A stretch of DNA of 40,859 bases from UBA1794 sp964439955 (GTDB lineage Bacteria; Bacteroidota; Bacteroidia; Bacteroidales; Bacteroidaceae). A program made the position numbers and the translations under genes. Shown one piece after another: positions 15,257-24,293 of this stretch. The notes under the pieces were generated by a model. That model was not told where the DNA came from. It saw nothing but the letters and a program-made list of their open reading frames with translations, and searched no databases. How positions within the stretch are numbered: position 1 is the stretch's first letter; the number at the start of each line of letters is the position of its first letter. The stretch is from the NCBI GenBank assembly GCA_964439955.1, contig CAYTPX010000016.1, positions 1-40,859 of the forward strand, given 5' to 3'.

Positions 15257-17851
15257 ATGCTAACAAAACTCTCTTTTTTGGCAACCGCCTTGTGCCTTGC
15301 ATCCACCCTTCCACAAGCCCTCAAGGCGCAGGAAGCAGAAGTCATCAGCACCAGCGCGGACGTAACGGTCACGACTTCCTTATGTTCTTCTTGGGAGACC
15401 CTCGAAGCAGTCAATGACGGGCAAGTCGGCGCCAACTCCAAAACGCGCCCAAGCGGCGGAATCTACGGCAACTGGAGCAGCCCGGACACCTACAACTGGG
15501 TAATGTACCAGTTCCCCTACACGGTCGTCATGACGGAAGCCGCCGTTTATTGGTTCACGGACGACGGCGGGTTACTCATCCCTACCGAAGCCTACATAGA
15601 GTATTACGATGAAACCACGAACGGGTTCGTAAAGGCGGGGGACATCGGCACGGAAGCCGACATGTTCAACACCCTTTCCCTGCCCAACGTCGTCTCCGAC
15701 CGCATCCGCATCACCATGTACCACCCGGAGCAAAGCACGGGAATCGTGGAATTCCAAGTAAAAGGCTTCGTGCCCGAGACCACACCCTTTGCCTCTTACG
15801 GCTCTTCGGTCGATGACGGCGACTGGGAAGAAGGTGTCGCCCACCAGACCGTGGCGCAAGGCTCCACGGTAAGCTATGCCGCCATCATCGACGAGGACGA
15901 CGCCACGCCCGGGACGTGGGCATGGAGCGGCCCGAGCGGCTTCACCTCATCCGATTCCGCACTGGTCCTGACCGATGTGACAAGCAGCCAGACCGGCACG
16001 TACACCGTAACTTTCACCAACTCAGGCTACGGGCGCACCCAACAGTCCTTCAGCCTCACCGTGTACGATGGCGAGGTAGGAGCGGAATACACATGGAAAG
16101 AATACATTCCCTCGCTCAATTACGACTTCCGCGAAGAATATCCCGACTTCCAAGCCCCAACCCAGGACTTGGAAGAGTTCGAGGTAGCCGGGCGCATCAG
16201 CGACGGATGGTGGACCTACGCCTGGGGGCCTAAAGCCAACTACTTGGGCACCGACCAGGTAGGCGAAGAGGGAATACGGAACATGCTCGACCGGATGAAC
16301 ACAGACTTCGCCTATTTCCGCGACAGCATGGGATGGCCGCCCGACTTGCGCGCACGCAGCGGCTACCGGAGCACCATCTATCTCTACGGGTCGGGGCTGC
16401 CCACCGACAACGCGGACAGCACCGCCACGGGCGGATGGCAGAGCGCCACGACTTACAACGGCATCACCTACCCCATGGTGCTCCTCTCCTATTATCCGGT
16501 ATACAGCTTCCATCCCAACTGCCCCTATACCACCAGCGACAAAGACTACCAGACAGGTGCCGTTGTGCACGAGGGAATCCACGCGCTCCTTGCCGATTTG
16601 CCCGGATGCAAGAACTCCGCTTGGATACAGGAAGGAGGCAACACTTGGTTGCAACAAGAGTATGAATCACGCACGACGGGCGATTACAGCGAATTGGGCT
16701 ACCTCAACGCCCCCGCCCTCATTGCCCCGTTCATGCCAATCGAGTGCTACAGCGGATGGTTGCTCGATGGGTCGTTCGGGGGACCTGCGGCCGAGGGCGT
16801 AAACGTCTACGACGAAAGCGGGCAACAACTCTGCAACTGGCGGAATCTGCTGGGAGGCACACAATACGGAAGCCTCTTCGTCGTATTCCTCGGGCAGACG
16901 CTGGGCGACGGCATAGTACCATGGATTTGGGCAAACTGCCCGAGCCGCGTGCTCGAAGGCATGGGAGACTCCTTAGGAAGCGACCAAATGCGACGGCTCA
17001 TCATCGAGTACCGAGCCAAACAGGCGATGCTGGACTTTGGCGACTGGACCGATGCGACAAAGAAACTCCTAAACGACAATTTCAACGTCGCGACGCAACA
17101 AGAGTACGCGCCTTATACGCAAGAAGTGGAAGTTTGGAACATGACACCCTACGTGAGTTGCACGCAAGACGGAAACGGCCTGGTAACTCCCGCGGAACTC
17201 ACCCTGCCAGGATGGTCGGGGGCTAACCAGATTCCTTTGCACATTGAGAACAAGGACACCGTCCTCATCGTAGACTTCCAACCCATCGGCGAGAACATGA
17301 GCCTCCAACTCTGCTACCGGACGCGCGCCGGGAAGATAGTTTATGGCACACCCGTGCCCGAAGGAGAGTGCGTGCTCAATATCCCCTCCGACGAAAGGCC
17401 TGCCAACGAAGTGGTCATCGCCGTGGTTTGCAATACGGACTACATATATGAAGGCGAAGAGACCCGCACGGCAAAATACGACTACCGGCTCAACCTCAAA
17501 CGCGGCGTCTACCATACGGCCAACCCCTACATCAAATGGTACGAATACGGCAGTTACTTATACGACCGGAGCTTCACCGGGGTGGAAGAAGTGGAAGCCG
17601 AGAATAACCTCCAATTCACCCTGTCCCCCAGCATGGCACATGCCGGCGAGAACATCAGGCTGAGCTTCTCGCAAGAACCCGAGAACGCACCCGTCGTGCG
17701 CCTCATCTCACTGAACGGGACCTTGCTTTTAGAGACCACGACCGACGCGTCGGGGCAAATCACGTTGCCTGCCTCGCTTGAAAGCGGACTCTACCTCATC
17801 AGCGCCACCCAAGGCGGAAAGACGGAAACGGCCAAGCTCGTCGTACACTGA
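15257..17851 (+). CDS. Secreted multidomain HExxH protein with type IX secretion-like C-terminal domain
   Basis: The 864-residue product starts with a signal peptide (LSFLATALCLASTLPQALKA, cleavage near residue 24). A discoidin-like sugar-binding-type domain follows at about 30-170, then an Ig-like domain at about 195-270. The central domain contains HEGIH (H438, E439, H442) and a downstream Glu in WIQEGG (E459), the pattern of a zinc metallopeptidase of the gluzincin type. The plant and bacterial basic secretory protein peptidases are a possible match, but I cannot confirm the family. The last 75 or so residues look like a Por/type IX sorting domain, with RLISLNGTLLLETT, LPASLESGLYLISA and KLVVH. 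The protein is therefore expected on the cell surface or outside the cell. Substrate is unknown. The start at 15257 is set by the signal peptide. Confidence 0.72.
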   Translation: MLTKLSFLATALCLASTLPQALKAQEAEVISTSADVTVTTSLCSSWETLEAVNDGQVGANSKTRPSGGIYGNWSSPDTYNWVMYQFPYTVVMTEAAVYWFTDDGGLLIPTEAYIEYYDETTNGFVKAGDIGTEADMFNTLSLPNVVSDRIRITMYHPEQSTGIVEFQVKGFVPETTPFASYGSSVDDGDWEEGVAHQTVAQGSTVSYAAIIDEDDATPGTWAWSGPSGFTSSDSALVLTDVTSSQTGTYTVTFTNSGYGRTQQSFSLTVYDGEVGAEYTWKEYIPSLNYDFREEYPDFQAPTQDLEEFEVAGRISDGWWTYAWGPKANYLGTDQVGEEGIRNMLDRMNTDFAYFRDSMGWPPDLRARSGYRSTIYLYGSGLPTDNADSTATGGWQSATTYNGITYPMVLLSYYPVYSFHPNCPYTTSDKDYQTGAVVHEGIHALLADLPGCKNSAWIQEGGNTWLQQEYESRTTGDYSELGYLNAPALIAPFMPIECYSGWLLDGSFGGPAAEGVNVYDESGQQLCNWRNLLGGTQYGSLFVVFLGQTLGDGIVPWIWANCPSRVLEGMGDSLGSDQMRRLIIEYRAKQAMLDFGDWTDATKKLLNDNFNVATQQEYAPYTQEVEVWNMTPYVSCTQDGNGLVTPAELTLPGWSGANQIPLHIENKDTVLIVDFQPIGENMSLQLCYRTRAGKIVYGTPVPEGECVLNIPSDERPANEVVIAVVCNTDYIYEGEETRTAKYDYRLNLKRGVYHTANPYIKWYEYGSYLYDRSFTGVEEVEAENNLQFTLSPSMAHAGENIRLSFSQEPENAPVVRLISLNGTLLLETTTDASGQITLPASLESGLYLISATQGGKTETAKLVVH

Positions 17852-17860
17852 CGGACGGGA

Positions 17861-17970
17861 CTTTTCCTGACAAGTTGCGGCACTTTCCCCGGTTTGCCAC
17901 GGCACTTCCCGGGAAAAGTGCCGTAACTTTTCCTCCCCTTCCGCAGCCCTTTTCCGGAACCCGCCTTGAC
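17861..17970 (+). repeat. 22-bp-family degenerate tandem repeat, array H (best-phased)
   Basis: Five units start at 17861, 17883, 17905, 17927 and 17949, exactly 22 bases apart each time, with CTTTTCC, CTTTCCCCGG, CTTCCCGGG, CTTTTCC and CTTTTCCGG. Typical positions 1-9 are CTTTTCCCG, 10-14 are purine-rich RRAAG, and the last six or seven are GCCGCMA-like. The third unit together with its left flank forms a perfect 9-bp hairpin stem (ACGGCACTT with AAGTGCCGT, 17899-17924). The array fills most of the gap between the secreted protein gene and the pflB promoter. Confidence 0.8.
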
Positions 17971-18044
17971 TGACAAGGCACGCGGCAAGGCGGGAGGAAA
18001 CGACAAATGTTACACTTTTATTGCAAAATAGACCATAAACACCC

Positions 18045-18052
18045 TATCTTTG
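18045..18052 (+). promoter_or_regulatory. Bacteroidetes -7 element for pflB
   Basis: TATCTTTG fits TAnnTTTG, 46 bases before the pflB start. A TTATTGC stretch near 18019 could be the -33 part. Confidence 0.6.
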
Positions 18053-18098
18053 CGGCGCAAAAACAATTTCCACTAAAGAAAAATTAAGCAACCGACCT

Positions 18099-20327
18099 AT
18101 GGAATTAAACAAAATCTTCCGCGACGGCCCTTGGAGCCAGGCAATCAATGTAACCGACTTCGTAAAGAAAAACATCACACCTTACGACGGCGACGCCTCG
18201 TTCCTCGCAGGACCCACCGAACGGACCAAACGCATCTGGGCCCTTTGCCTTAAAGCCATCTCAGAAGAGCGGGCGAACCACGGTGTGCGCGCCATCGACA
18301 ACCATACAGTCTCGACCATCACTTCCCACAAGGCCGGCTACATCGACAAAGAAAACGAACTGATCGTCGGACTCCAAACGGACGAATTGCTCAAACGCGC
18401 CATCAAACCGTTCGGAGGCATCAAGGTCGTTGCGAAAGCATGCAAGGAAAACGGCCTGGAGGTCGACGAGAAAGTGAGCGACATCTTCAACCACTACCGG
18501 AAGACGCACAACGACGGCGTATTCGACGCTTACACCGAGGAAATCCGCTCCTTCCGTTCGCTCGGCTTCCTCACCGGCTTGCCCGACAATTACGCCCGCG
18601 GCCGCATCATCGGCGACTACCGGCGCTTGGCCCTGTACGGCATCGACCGCCTGATAGAGGCCAAGAAAGCCGACCTAAAGGCACTGACAAGCCCCATGAC
18701 CGACCAGCGCATCCGGCTACGCGAGGAAGTGGCCGAGCAAATCAAGGCGTTGCAAGACATCAAGACCTTGGGCGAATACTACGGGCTCGACCTCTCCCGC
18801 CCGGCCTACACGGCGCAAGAAGCCGTGCAATGGGTCTACATGGCCTACCTCGCGGCCGTCAAGGAACAAGACGGGGCGGCCATGTCGCTGGGAAATGTAT
18901 CCTCGTTCCTCGACATCTACATACAGTACGAACTCGAGAAAGGCAGCATCGACGAAACTTTCGCGCAAGAACTCATCGACCAGTTCGTCATCAAACTCCG
19001 CATGGTGCGCCACCTGCGCATGCAATCCTACAATGACATTTTTGCCGGAGACCCCACGTGGGTGACGGAAGCCATCGGGGGACGCTTCAACGACGGGCGT
19101 AGCAAAGTCACCAAGACCTCGTTCCGCTTCCTGCAAACGCTCTACAACCTCGGCCCTTCGCCCGAACCCAACCTCACGGTCCTCTGGAGTCCCGAACTGC
19201 CGGAAGGCTTCAAGAACTTCTGCGCCCAAGTGTCCATCGACACCTCCGCCATACAATACGAGAACGACACCCTCATGCGCGAAGTGCGCAACTCGGACGA
19301 TTACGGCATTGCCTGCTGCGTTTCATACCAAGACATCGGCCGCCAAATCCAATTCTTCGGGGCTCGTTGCAACCTGGCCAAGGCACTCCTGCTGGCCATC
19401 AACGGGGGACGCTGCGAGAATACGGGCACGGTGATGGTAAAGGGCATACCTGTCCTGACAAGCGACGTGCTGAGATTCGAAGAAGTCATGGCTAACTACA
19501 AGAAAGTGCTGAAGGAAATCGCACGAGTCTATAACGACGCCATGAACATCATCCACTACATGCACGACAAGTACTACTACGAGAAGGCACAAATGGCGTT
19601 CGTCGATACCAACCCGCGCATCAACTTGGCTTACGGCGCTGCCGGCCTTTCCATCGTACTTGACTCCTTGTCGGCCATCAAGTATGCCAAAGTCACGGCA
19701 CGCCGCAACGAAATCGGGCTGACCGAGGGCTTCGATATAGAAGGCGAGTTCCCTTGCTTCGGAAACGATGATGACCGCGTCGACCACCTCGGCGTCGATT
19801 TGATATACTACTTCACCGAAGAACTGAAAAAACTGCCCGTCTACAAAAACGCGCGGCCTACGCTCTCGCTGCTGACCATCACTTCCAACGTGATGTACGG
19901 CAAGAAAACCGGCGCCACCCCGGACGGACGGGCCAAGGGAGTGGCCTTCGCACCCGGAGCCAACCCCATGCACGGGCGGGACAAGAAGGGCGCCATCGCA
20001 TCGCTTAGCTCGGTTGCCAAGCTCCGCTACCGCGATTCCCAAGACGGCATCAGCAACACGTTCTCCATCCTCCCCCACTCCTTGGGAGCCACGCCCGAAG
20101 ACCGCGTGGAAAACCTCGTGACCATGCTCGACGGCTATTTCACCAAAGGCGCACACCACCTCAACGTGAACGTCTTGAACCGGGAGACTTTGAAAGACGC
20201 CATGGAACATCCGGAAAACTACCCGCAACTTACCATCCGGGTGTCCGGCTATGCCGTCAATTTCGTATCCCTCAGCCGCGAACACCAGCTGGAGGTCATC
20301 GCACGGAGCTTCCACGAACGCATGTAA
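18099..20327 (+). CDS. pflB: Formate C-acetyltransferase (pyruvate formate-lyase)
   Basis: This glycyl-radical enzyme splits pyruvate with CoA into acetyl-CoA and formate, central to mixed-acid fermentation. The 742-residue product has the catalytic cysteine pair in GIACCVSYQ (C406, C407) and the radical glycine in RVSGYAVNF near the C-terminus (G717). The CC pair separates true pyruvate formate-lyases from the related diol dehydratases and choline lyase. pflA follows 28 bases downstream, so activase and enzyme are made together. This is a marker of anaerobic life. Confidence 0.96.
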   Translation: MELNKIFRDGPWSQAINVTDFVKKNITPYDGDASFLAGPTERTKRIWALCLKAISEERANHGVRAIDNHTVSTITSHKAGYIDKENELIVGLQTDELLKRAIKPFGGIKVVAKACKENGLEVDEKVSDIFNHYRKTHNDGVFDAYTEEIRSFRSLGFLTGLPDNYARGRIIGDYRRLALYGIDRLIEAKKADLKALTSPMTDQRIRLREEVAEQIKALQDIKTLGEYYGLDLSRPAYTAQEAVQWVYMAYLAAVKEQDGAAMSLGNVSSFLDIYIQYELEKGSIDETFAQELIDQFVIKLRMVRHLRMQSYNDIFAGDPTWVTEAIGGRFNDGRSKVTKTSFRFLQTLYNLGPSPEPNLTVLWSPELPEGFKNFCAQVSIDTSAIQYENDTLMREVRNSDDYGIACCVSYQDIGRQIQFFGARCNLAKALLLAINGGRCENTGTVMVKGIPVLTSDVLRFEEVMANYKKVLKEIARVYNDAMNIIHYMHDKYYYEKAQMAFVDTNPRINLAYGAAGLSIVLDSLSAIKYAKVTARRNEIGLTEGFDIEGEFPCFGNDDDRVDHLGVDLIYYFTEELKKLPVYKNARPTLSLLTITSNVMYGKKTGATPDGRAKGVAFAPGANPMHGRDKKGAIASLSSVAKLRYRDSQDGISNTFSILPHSLGATPEDRVENLVTMLDGYFTKGAHHLNVNVLNRETLKDAMEHPENYPQLTIRVSGYAVNFVSLSREHQLEVIARSFHERM

Positions 20328-20355
20328 GGCAAGCATACGAACACATCGACACCCC

Positions 20356-21099
20356 ATGCACCCAGAACCTACGATACAGGTACATTCCTACGAAAGTTTG
20401 GGCACATACGACGGGCCGGGCCTCCGGCTCGTCGTTTTCCTGCAAGGATGCAACTTCAGATGCCTCTACTGTGCCAACCCCGACACGCTTCCCCGCACGG
20501 GAGGCAAGGCCACCAGCCCGCAGGAAATCGTAGGAATGGCACTCAACCAGAAGCCCTTTTTCGGGAAACGGGGCGGCGTCACTTTCAGCGGAGGCGAACC
20601 TACGCTCCAAGCCGCGGCGCTCCTCCCGCTTTTCCACAGCCTGAAGCAACACGGCATACACATCTGCCTGGACACGAACGGAAGCATACGGAGCAAGGAG
20701 GCTGATGAACTATACACCTTGGCCGACCTCGTACTTCTGGACATAAAGGAATACGACGGCAAACGCCACCGCCTCCTGACCGGGCGGGGCAATTCCTCCA
20801 CGCTGGATACCGCCGCTTGGCTCGAAGCGCAAGGGAAACCGATGTGGCTGCGCTACGTGCTTGTACCCGGATATTCCGATTTTGCGGAAGACATCGAAGC
20901 GCTTTGCCGGCACTTCGTGGGCTTCCGCATGGTGGAGCGGGTGGAAATCCTCCCGTACCACACCTTCGGGGTACACAAGTACGCCGCCTTGGGGCAGCCC
21001 TACCTGCTCGAGGGCGTAAAAGAGAATACTCCCGCCCAGATAGAGGCCGCCCGCAAGCTGTTTGCCCGGTACTTCGCCGAAGTGCGCGTAAACAGGTGA
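20356..21099 (+). CDS. pflA: Pyruvate formate-lyase activating enzyme (radical SAM)
   Basis: PflA installs the glycyl radical on PflB using S-adenosylmethionine and a [4Fe-4S] cluster. The 247-residue product has the CxxxCxxC motif in FLQGCNFRCLYCANP near residue 35, the GGE motif in TFSGGEPTLQ and a DTNGS segment. The start at 20356 (MHPEPTIQVHS) gives the usual N-terminus with GTYDGPGLRLVVF; an in-frame upstream reading lies within pflB. A terminator hairpin follows. Confidence 0.95.
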   Translation: MHPEPTIQVHSYESLGTYDGPGLRLVVFLQGCNFRCLYCANPDTLPRTGGKATSPQEIVGMALNQKPFFGKRGGVTFSGGEPTLQAAALLPLFHSLKQHGIHICLDTNGSIRSKEADELYTLADLVLLDIKEYDGKRHRLLTGRGNSSTLDTAAWLEAQGKPMWLRYVLVPGYSDFAEDIEALCRHFVGFRMVERVEILPYHTFGVHKYAALGQPYLLEGVKENTPAQIEAARKLFARYFAEVRVNR

Positions 21100-21143
21100 A
21101 GGCTCCCCGGCCAAGCATCCGGTACGGGAAGCACGGGAAAGGC

Positions 21144-21187
21144 AAACCGTGCCTTGCGCGGAAGCAATTCCAGCAAGGCACGGTTTT
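21144..21187 (+). terminator. Terminator after pflA
   Basis: AAACCGTGCCTTGC (21144-21157) pairs with GCAAGGCACGGTTT, followed by TTATTT. Flanking A residues let it also work for the convergent ferritin gene. Confidence 0.85.
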
Positions 21188-21235
21188 ATTTAACTCGATA
21201 AAGGCCGCGGCCTTCCACGACCGCCCCTATGCAAC

Positions 21236-21715
21236 TCAACGCTTGGCCAACTCGGAGTCCACCACAAGCAGGGCCGCCGGGCCGCCCAATTTCAATTTGT
21301 CGATGATGCCTTGGGCCGTGGCCTCTTCCTCCACCTGCTCGCGCACAAACCCCCACAGGAAGTCCTGCGTGGCCTTGTCGCGTTCAGCCGAAGCGACATC
21401 CACCAAGTTGTCAATCAACTTGGAGACATGGCACTCATGGGCATACACCTGCTCGAAGGCCTCCTGCGGGCTGCCCCATTCGCAAGGCACTACATCGATT
21501 TTATCCACCAACGCTTTCCCGCCACGCTTGATGAGGTAGTCGGCCATGTCGCAGGCATGTTCCGTCTCTTCCTGCGCTTGCTTCCTCATCCAGTTTGCAA
21601 AACCGTCCAAACCGGCATGCCCGTAGTAGAAAGACATGGAAAGATACAAGTTTGCCGACCACAGTTCCGCCGTGATCTGCTCGTTGATGGCTTTTTGCAA
21701 CTTCTCTGAAATCAT
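21236..21715 (-). CDS. ftnA: Bacterial non-heme ferritin
   Basis: Ferritin stores iron as a ferric core inside a 24-subunit shell and oxidises Fe(II). The 159-residue product has the four-helix ferritin pattern with ferroxidase ligands E17, E50 and H53 (QAQEETEH), plus the later acidic helix residues in the VREQVEEEATAQ segment. Length is typical. It is convergent with pflA and divergent from rlmN. A -7 element lies about 100 bases upstream, giving a longish leader that includes part of repeat array I. Confidence 0.93.
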   Translation of the reverse strand: MISEKLQKAINEQITAELWSANLYLSMSFYYGHAGLDGFANWMRKQAQEETEHACDMADYLIKRGGKALVDKIDVVPCEWGSPQEAFEQVYAHECHVSKLIDNLVDVASAERDKATQDFLWGFVREQVEEEATAQGIIDKLKLGGPAALLVVDSELAKR

Positions 21716-21750
21716 AACTCTTAGGGGTTTTAAAAGAAAAACGTTTTTAC

Positions 21751-21816
21751 CGGGTCCGAAAAAGCCTCGGCGCTTGCATGGGAAAGCGCAGGCGGTTTCT
21801 CCCGGGTTCGGTAGGC
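21751..21816 (+). repeat. 22-bp-family degenerate tandem repeat, array I
   Basis: Units start at 21751, 21773 and 21795, exactly 22 apart, with CGGGTCCGAAAAAG, CTTGCATGGGAAAG and GTTTCTCCCGGG. The match to the consensus is weaker than elsewhere, but the phase is kept. The array lies in the leader of ferritin, read antisense, and upstream of rlmN. Confidence 0.45.
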
Positions 21817-21823
21817 AAATTTA
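21816..21823 (-). promoter_or_regulatory. Bacteroidetes -7 element for ferritin
   Basis: The minus strand reads TAAATTTG, a match to TAnnTTTG, about 100 bases before the ferritin start. Confidence 0.45.
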
Positions 21824-21867
21824 GGGAAATCCCCATAGGAAGCGTCCGGCCCGGCCTATTTTTTAAG

Positions 21868-21875
21868 TATCTTTG
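21868..21875 (+). promoter_or_regulatory. Bacteroidetes -7 element for rlmN
   Basis: TATCTTTG fits TAnnTTTG, 46 bases before the rlmN start codon. Confidence 0.55.
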
Positions 21876-21921
21876 CACCGGAATAATAATAGACAACAAT
21901 GGGACTCCCGTCCCCACCACA

Positions 21922-23007
21922 ATGGATAAGAAAACATCGCTCTTGGGCATGACCCCGGAAGAACTGCAAGACGTGGCCCGAAGCCTCGGCATGCCCGCCT
22001 TTGCCGGCAAGCAAATGGCGGAATGGCTCTACAAGAAACGGGTTAAGAACATCGACGCGATGACCAACCTGTCCCTGCGCCACCGCCAAAGCCTCAAGCA
22101 AGCCTACGACATCGGGGCGGAACCGCCCATCGACGCCCAGCGTTCCGCAGACGGGACAGTCAAGTACCTCTACCGGGCCGGGGGCAGCCACGGGCAAACG
22201 GGCGGGGGAGGAGGCTTCGTCGAGAGTGTTTTCATCCCCGAAGACGGGCGCGCCACGCTCTGCGTATCCTCGCAAATCGGCTGCAAGATGGGCTGCGCCT
22301 TCTGCATGACGGGCAGGCAAGGCTTCAACGGGCAGCTCACCGCGGCCGAAATACTCAACCAAATCTACTCCTTGCCCGAAGCCGGGAGGCTGACCAACCT
22401 TGTCTTCATGGGCATGGGCGAGCCCATGGACAACATCGACGCCGTACTGCGCGCCCTCCGCGCCCTCACTTCCCCTTGGGGCTACGGCTGGAGCCCGCGG
22501 CGCATCACGGTCTCCACCATAGGGCTGCGGCACGGGCTGGAGCGTTTCCTGCAAGAAAGCGAATGCCACCTGGCCATCAGCCTCCACAGCGCCGTACCGG
22601 CGCTCCGGCGCACGCTCATGCCGGCCGAACAAGCCTTCCCCATAGAGGAAATCATGGAGACACTCCGGGCGAAAGACTGGGGCGGGCAGCGCCGGTTGTC
22701 GTTCGAATACATCGTATTCCACAAGCTCAACGACACGCCCTTCCAGCGCAACGCCCTCCTGCGCCTGCTCCGCGGGCTGGAATGCCGCGTAAACCTCATC
22801 CGCTTCCACGCCATCCCCGGATCATCCCTGCAAGGGACCGACGAAGAAGCCCTCCTCGGCTTGCGCGACTTCCTGACAGGGCACGGCATTTTCACCACCA
22901 TCCGCGCCTCGCGTGGCGAAGACATCTTCGCGGCATGCGGCATGCTCTCCACCCTGAAGCAGCAAGAGGGAGGCCACGGGGGCTACCGGGAAAAGGAAGA
23001 AGGCTAA
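21922..23007 (+). CDS. rlmN: Dual-specificity RNA methyltransferase RlmN
   Basis: RlmN is a radical SAM enzyme that methylates C2 of A2503 in 23S rRNA and of A37 in some tRNAs. The 361-residue product has the CxxxCxxC cluster motif in IGCKMGCAFCMTG, the NLVFMGMGEPMDN block, STIGL and the catalytic C-terminal cysteine in EDIFAACGMLST. The start at 21922 (MDKKTSLL) follows the promoter element; the longer frame runs across array I. The last residues are Gly- and Glu-rich. Confidence 0.95.
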   Translation: MDKKTSLLGMTPEELQDVARSLGMPAFAGKQMAEWLYKKRVKNIDAMTNLSLRHRQSLKQAYDIGAEPPIDAQRSADGTVKYLYRAGGSHGQTGGGGGFVESVFIPEDGRATLCVSSQIGCKMGCAFCMTGRQGFNGQLTAAEILNQIYSLPEAGRLTNLVFMGMGEPMDNIDAVLRALRALTSPWGYGWSPRRITVSTIGLRHGLERFLQESECHLAISLHSAVPALRRTLMPAEQAFPIEEIMETLRAKDWGGQRRLSFEYIVFHKLNDTPFQRNALLRLLRGLECRVNLIRFHAIPGSSLQGTDEEALLGLRDFLTGHGIFTTIRASRGEDIFAACGMLSTLKQQEGGHGGYREKEEG

Positions 23008-23130
23008 CCCTCTCCCACTCAACCACAAGCCGAAAAGAGGCCCGGCAAAGGAGCGGGTCTCCCCCCCCCCCGATTGTCCTGCCTCGCCCATTATCTGGCA
23101 GCCAAACCGCAGAAATCCGAAAATATTCCC

Positions 23131-23138
23131 TACCTTTG
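23131..23138 (+). promoter_or_regulatory. Bacteroidetes -7 element for pdxA
   Basis: TACCTTTG fits TAnnTTTG, 47 bases before the pdxA start. An 11-C tract lies about 60 bases upstream at 23061-23071. Confidence 0.55.
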
Positions 23139-23185
23139 CTCTCTCCTTTGACACAATTCACCTATCATATAAACAAGGAAAAAGC

Positions 23186-24283
23186 ATGGACCATAAACAT
23201 AAAATCCGCATAGGAATCACCCAAGGGGACACGAACGGAATCGGATACGAAGTCATCCTCAAGGCATTCGAAGACCCAACAATGTTCGAACTGTGCACCC
23301 CGATCGTGTACGGCTCCCCCAAAATAGCGTCCTACCACCGCAAGAGTTTGAACCTAAGCACGAATTTCACTCCCATCGACACTGCGGAAGACGCAGCGCC
23401 GGACCGGCTCAACATCATCAATGTGATGGAGGAAGAGACCAAAATCGAGCTTTCCAAACCGACAACCGAAGCCGGGAAAGCCGCGTTTGCCGCCTTGGAG
23501 CGGGCCGTGGCCGATGCCAAGGAAGGTGCGTTCGACGCATTGGTTACTGCCCCCATCAACAAGAACACGATACAAAACGACGGCTTCCATTTTGCCGGGC
23601 ATACCGAATACTTGGAAGAACGCCTCGGCGAAGGGAAAAAGTCGCTCATGGTGTTGATGAAAGGTGACCTGCGCGTGGCATTGGTGACAAACCATCTCCC
23701 CATCTCCCAAGTAGCTTCTGCCATCACCCAAGAGCGGATTAAAGAAAAGGCGAGAATCTTGAACCAATCGCTGAAACGGGACTTCGGGAAAGGCCGTCCC
23801 CGCATAGCCATATTAGCCCTCAACCCGCACGCGGGCGACAATGGCTTGCTCGGAAGGGAAGAGGAAGAGATTATTAGCCCCGCCATCCGCGAGCTGAACG
23901 AAGAGGGTATTTACTGTTTCGGCCCTTACGCCGCCGACGGGTTCTTCGGTTCTGACAAACTCTGCCGGTTCGATGCCATATTGGCCATGTACCACGACCA
24001 AGGACTGGCCCCGTTCAAGGCGCTTTGCATGGATGAAGGGGTGAATTATACTGCCGGCCTGCCTGTCGTGCGTACCTCCCCCGCACACGGGACAGCCTAC
24101 GACATCGCAGGGAAAGGGCTAGCTTCGCCCGAATCGTTCCGCCAAGCGCTGTATGCCGCCATCGACATTTTCCGGGCACGCCGCGCGGACGAGGAAGCGC
24201 ACCGCAACCCGGTACACAAACAGTACGTCAATTCGCGCGACGACAGCGACAAGCTGAAGAACATACAAGAAGAAAAGGAATAA
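23186..24283 (+). CDS. pdxA: 4-hydroxythreonine-4-phosphate dehydrogenase
   Basis: PdxA oxidises 4-phosphohydroxy-threonine in the DXP-dependent route to pyridoxal 5'-phosphate. The 365-residue product begins with IRIGITQGDTNGIGYEVI and contains the metal-binding histidine segments GFHFAGHTEYL, LALNPHAGDNGLLG and MYHDQGLAPFKAL. The C-terminal RTSPAHGTAYDIAGKG is a clear family mark. The next gene begins 10 bases after the stop, suggesting one transcript. Confidence 0.95.
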   Translation: MDHKHKIRIGITQGDTNGIGYEVILKAFEDPTMFELCTPIVYGSPKIASYHRKSLNLSTNFTPIDTAEDAAPDRLNIINVMEEETKIELSKPTTEAGKAAFAALERAVADAKEGAFDALVTAPINKNTIQNDGFHFAGHTEYLEERLGEGKKSLMVLMKGDLRVALVTNHLPISQVASAITQERIKEKARILNQSLKRDFGKGRPRIAILALNPHAGDNGLLGREEEEIISPAIRELNEEGIYCFGPYAADGFFGSDKLCRFDAILAMYHDQGLAPFKALCMDEGVNYTAGLPVVRTSPAHGTAYDIAGKGLASPESFRQALYAAIDIFRARRADEEAHRNPVHKQYVNSRDDSDKLKNIQEEKE

Positions 24284-24293
24284 AAACCTTTCC

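Noticed and set aside
17861..17970. CRISPR array
   Set aside because: The 22-bp units have no conserved repeat with variable spacers; the whole unit drifts, arrays are short and many, and no cas gene is present.
20491..20511. LPRTG sequence in PflA, like a sortase signal
   Set aside because: It lies in the N-terminal third of a cytoplasmic radical SAM enzyme, with no signal peptide or C-terminal anchor; coincidence.
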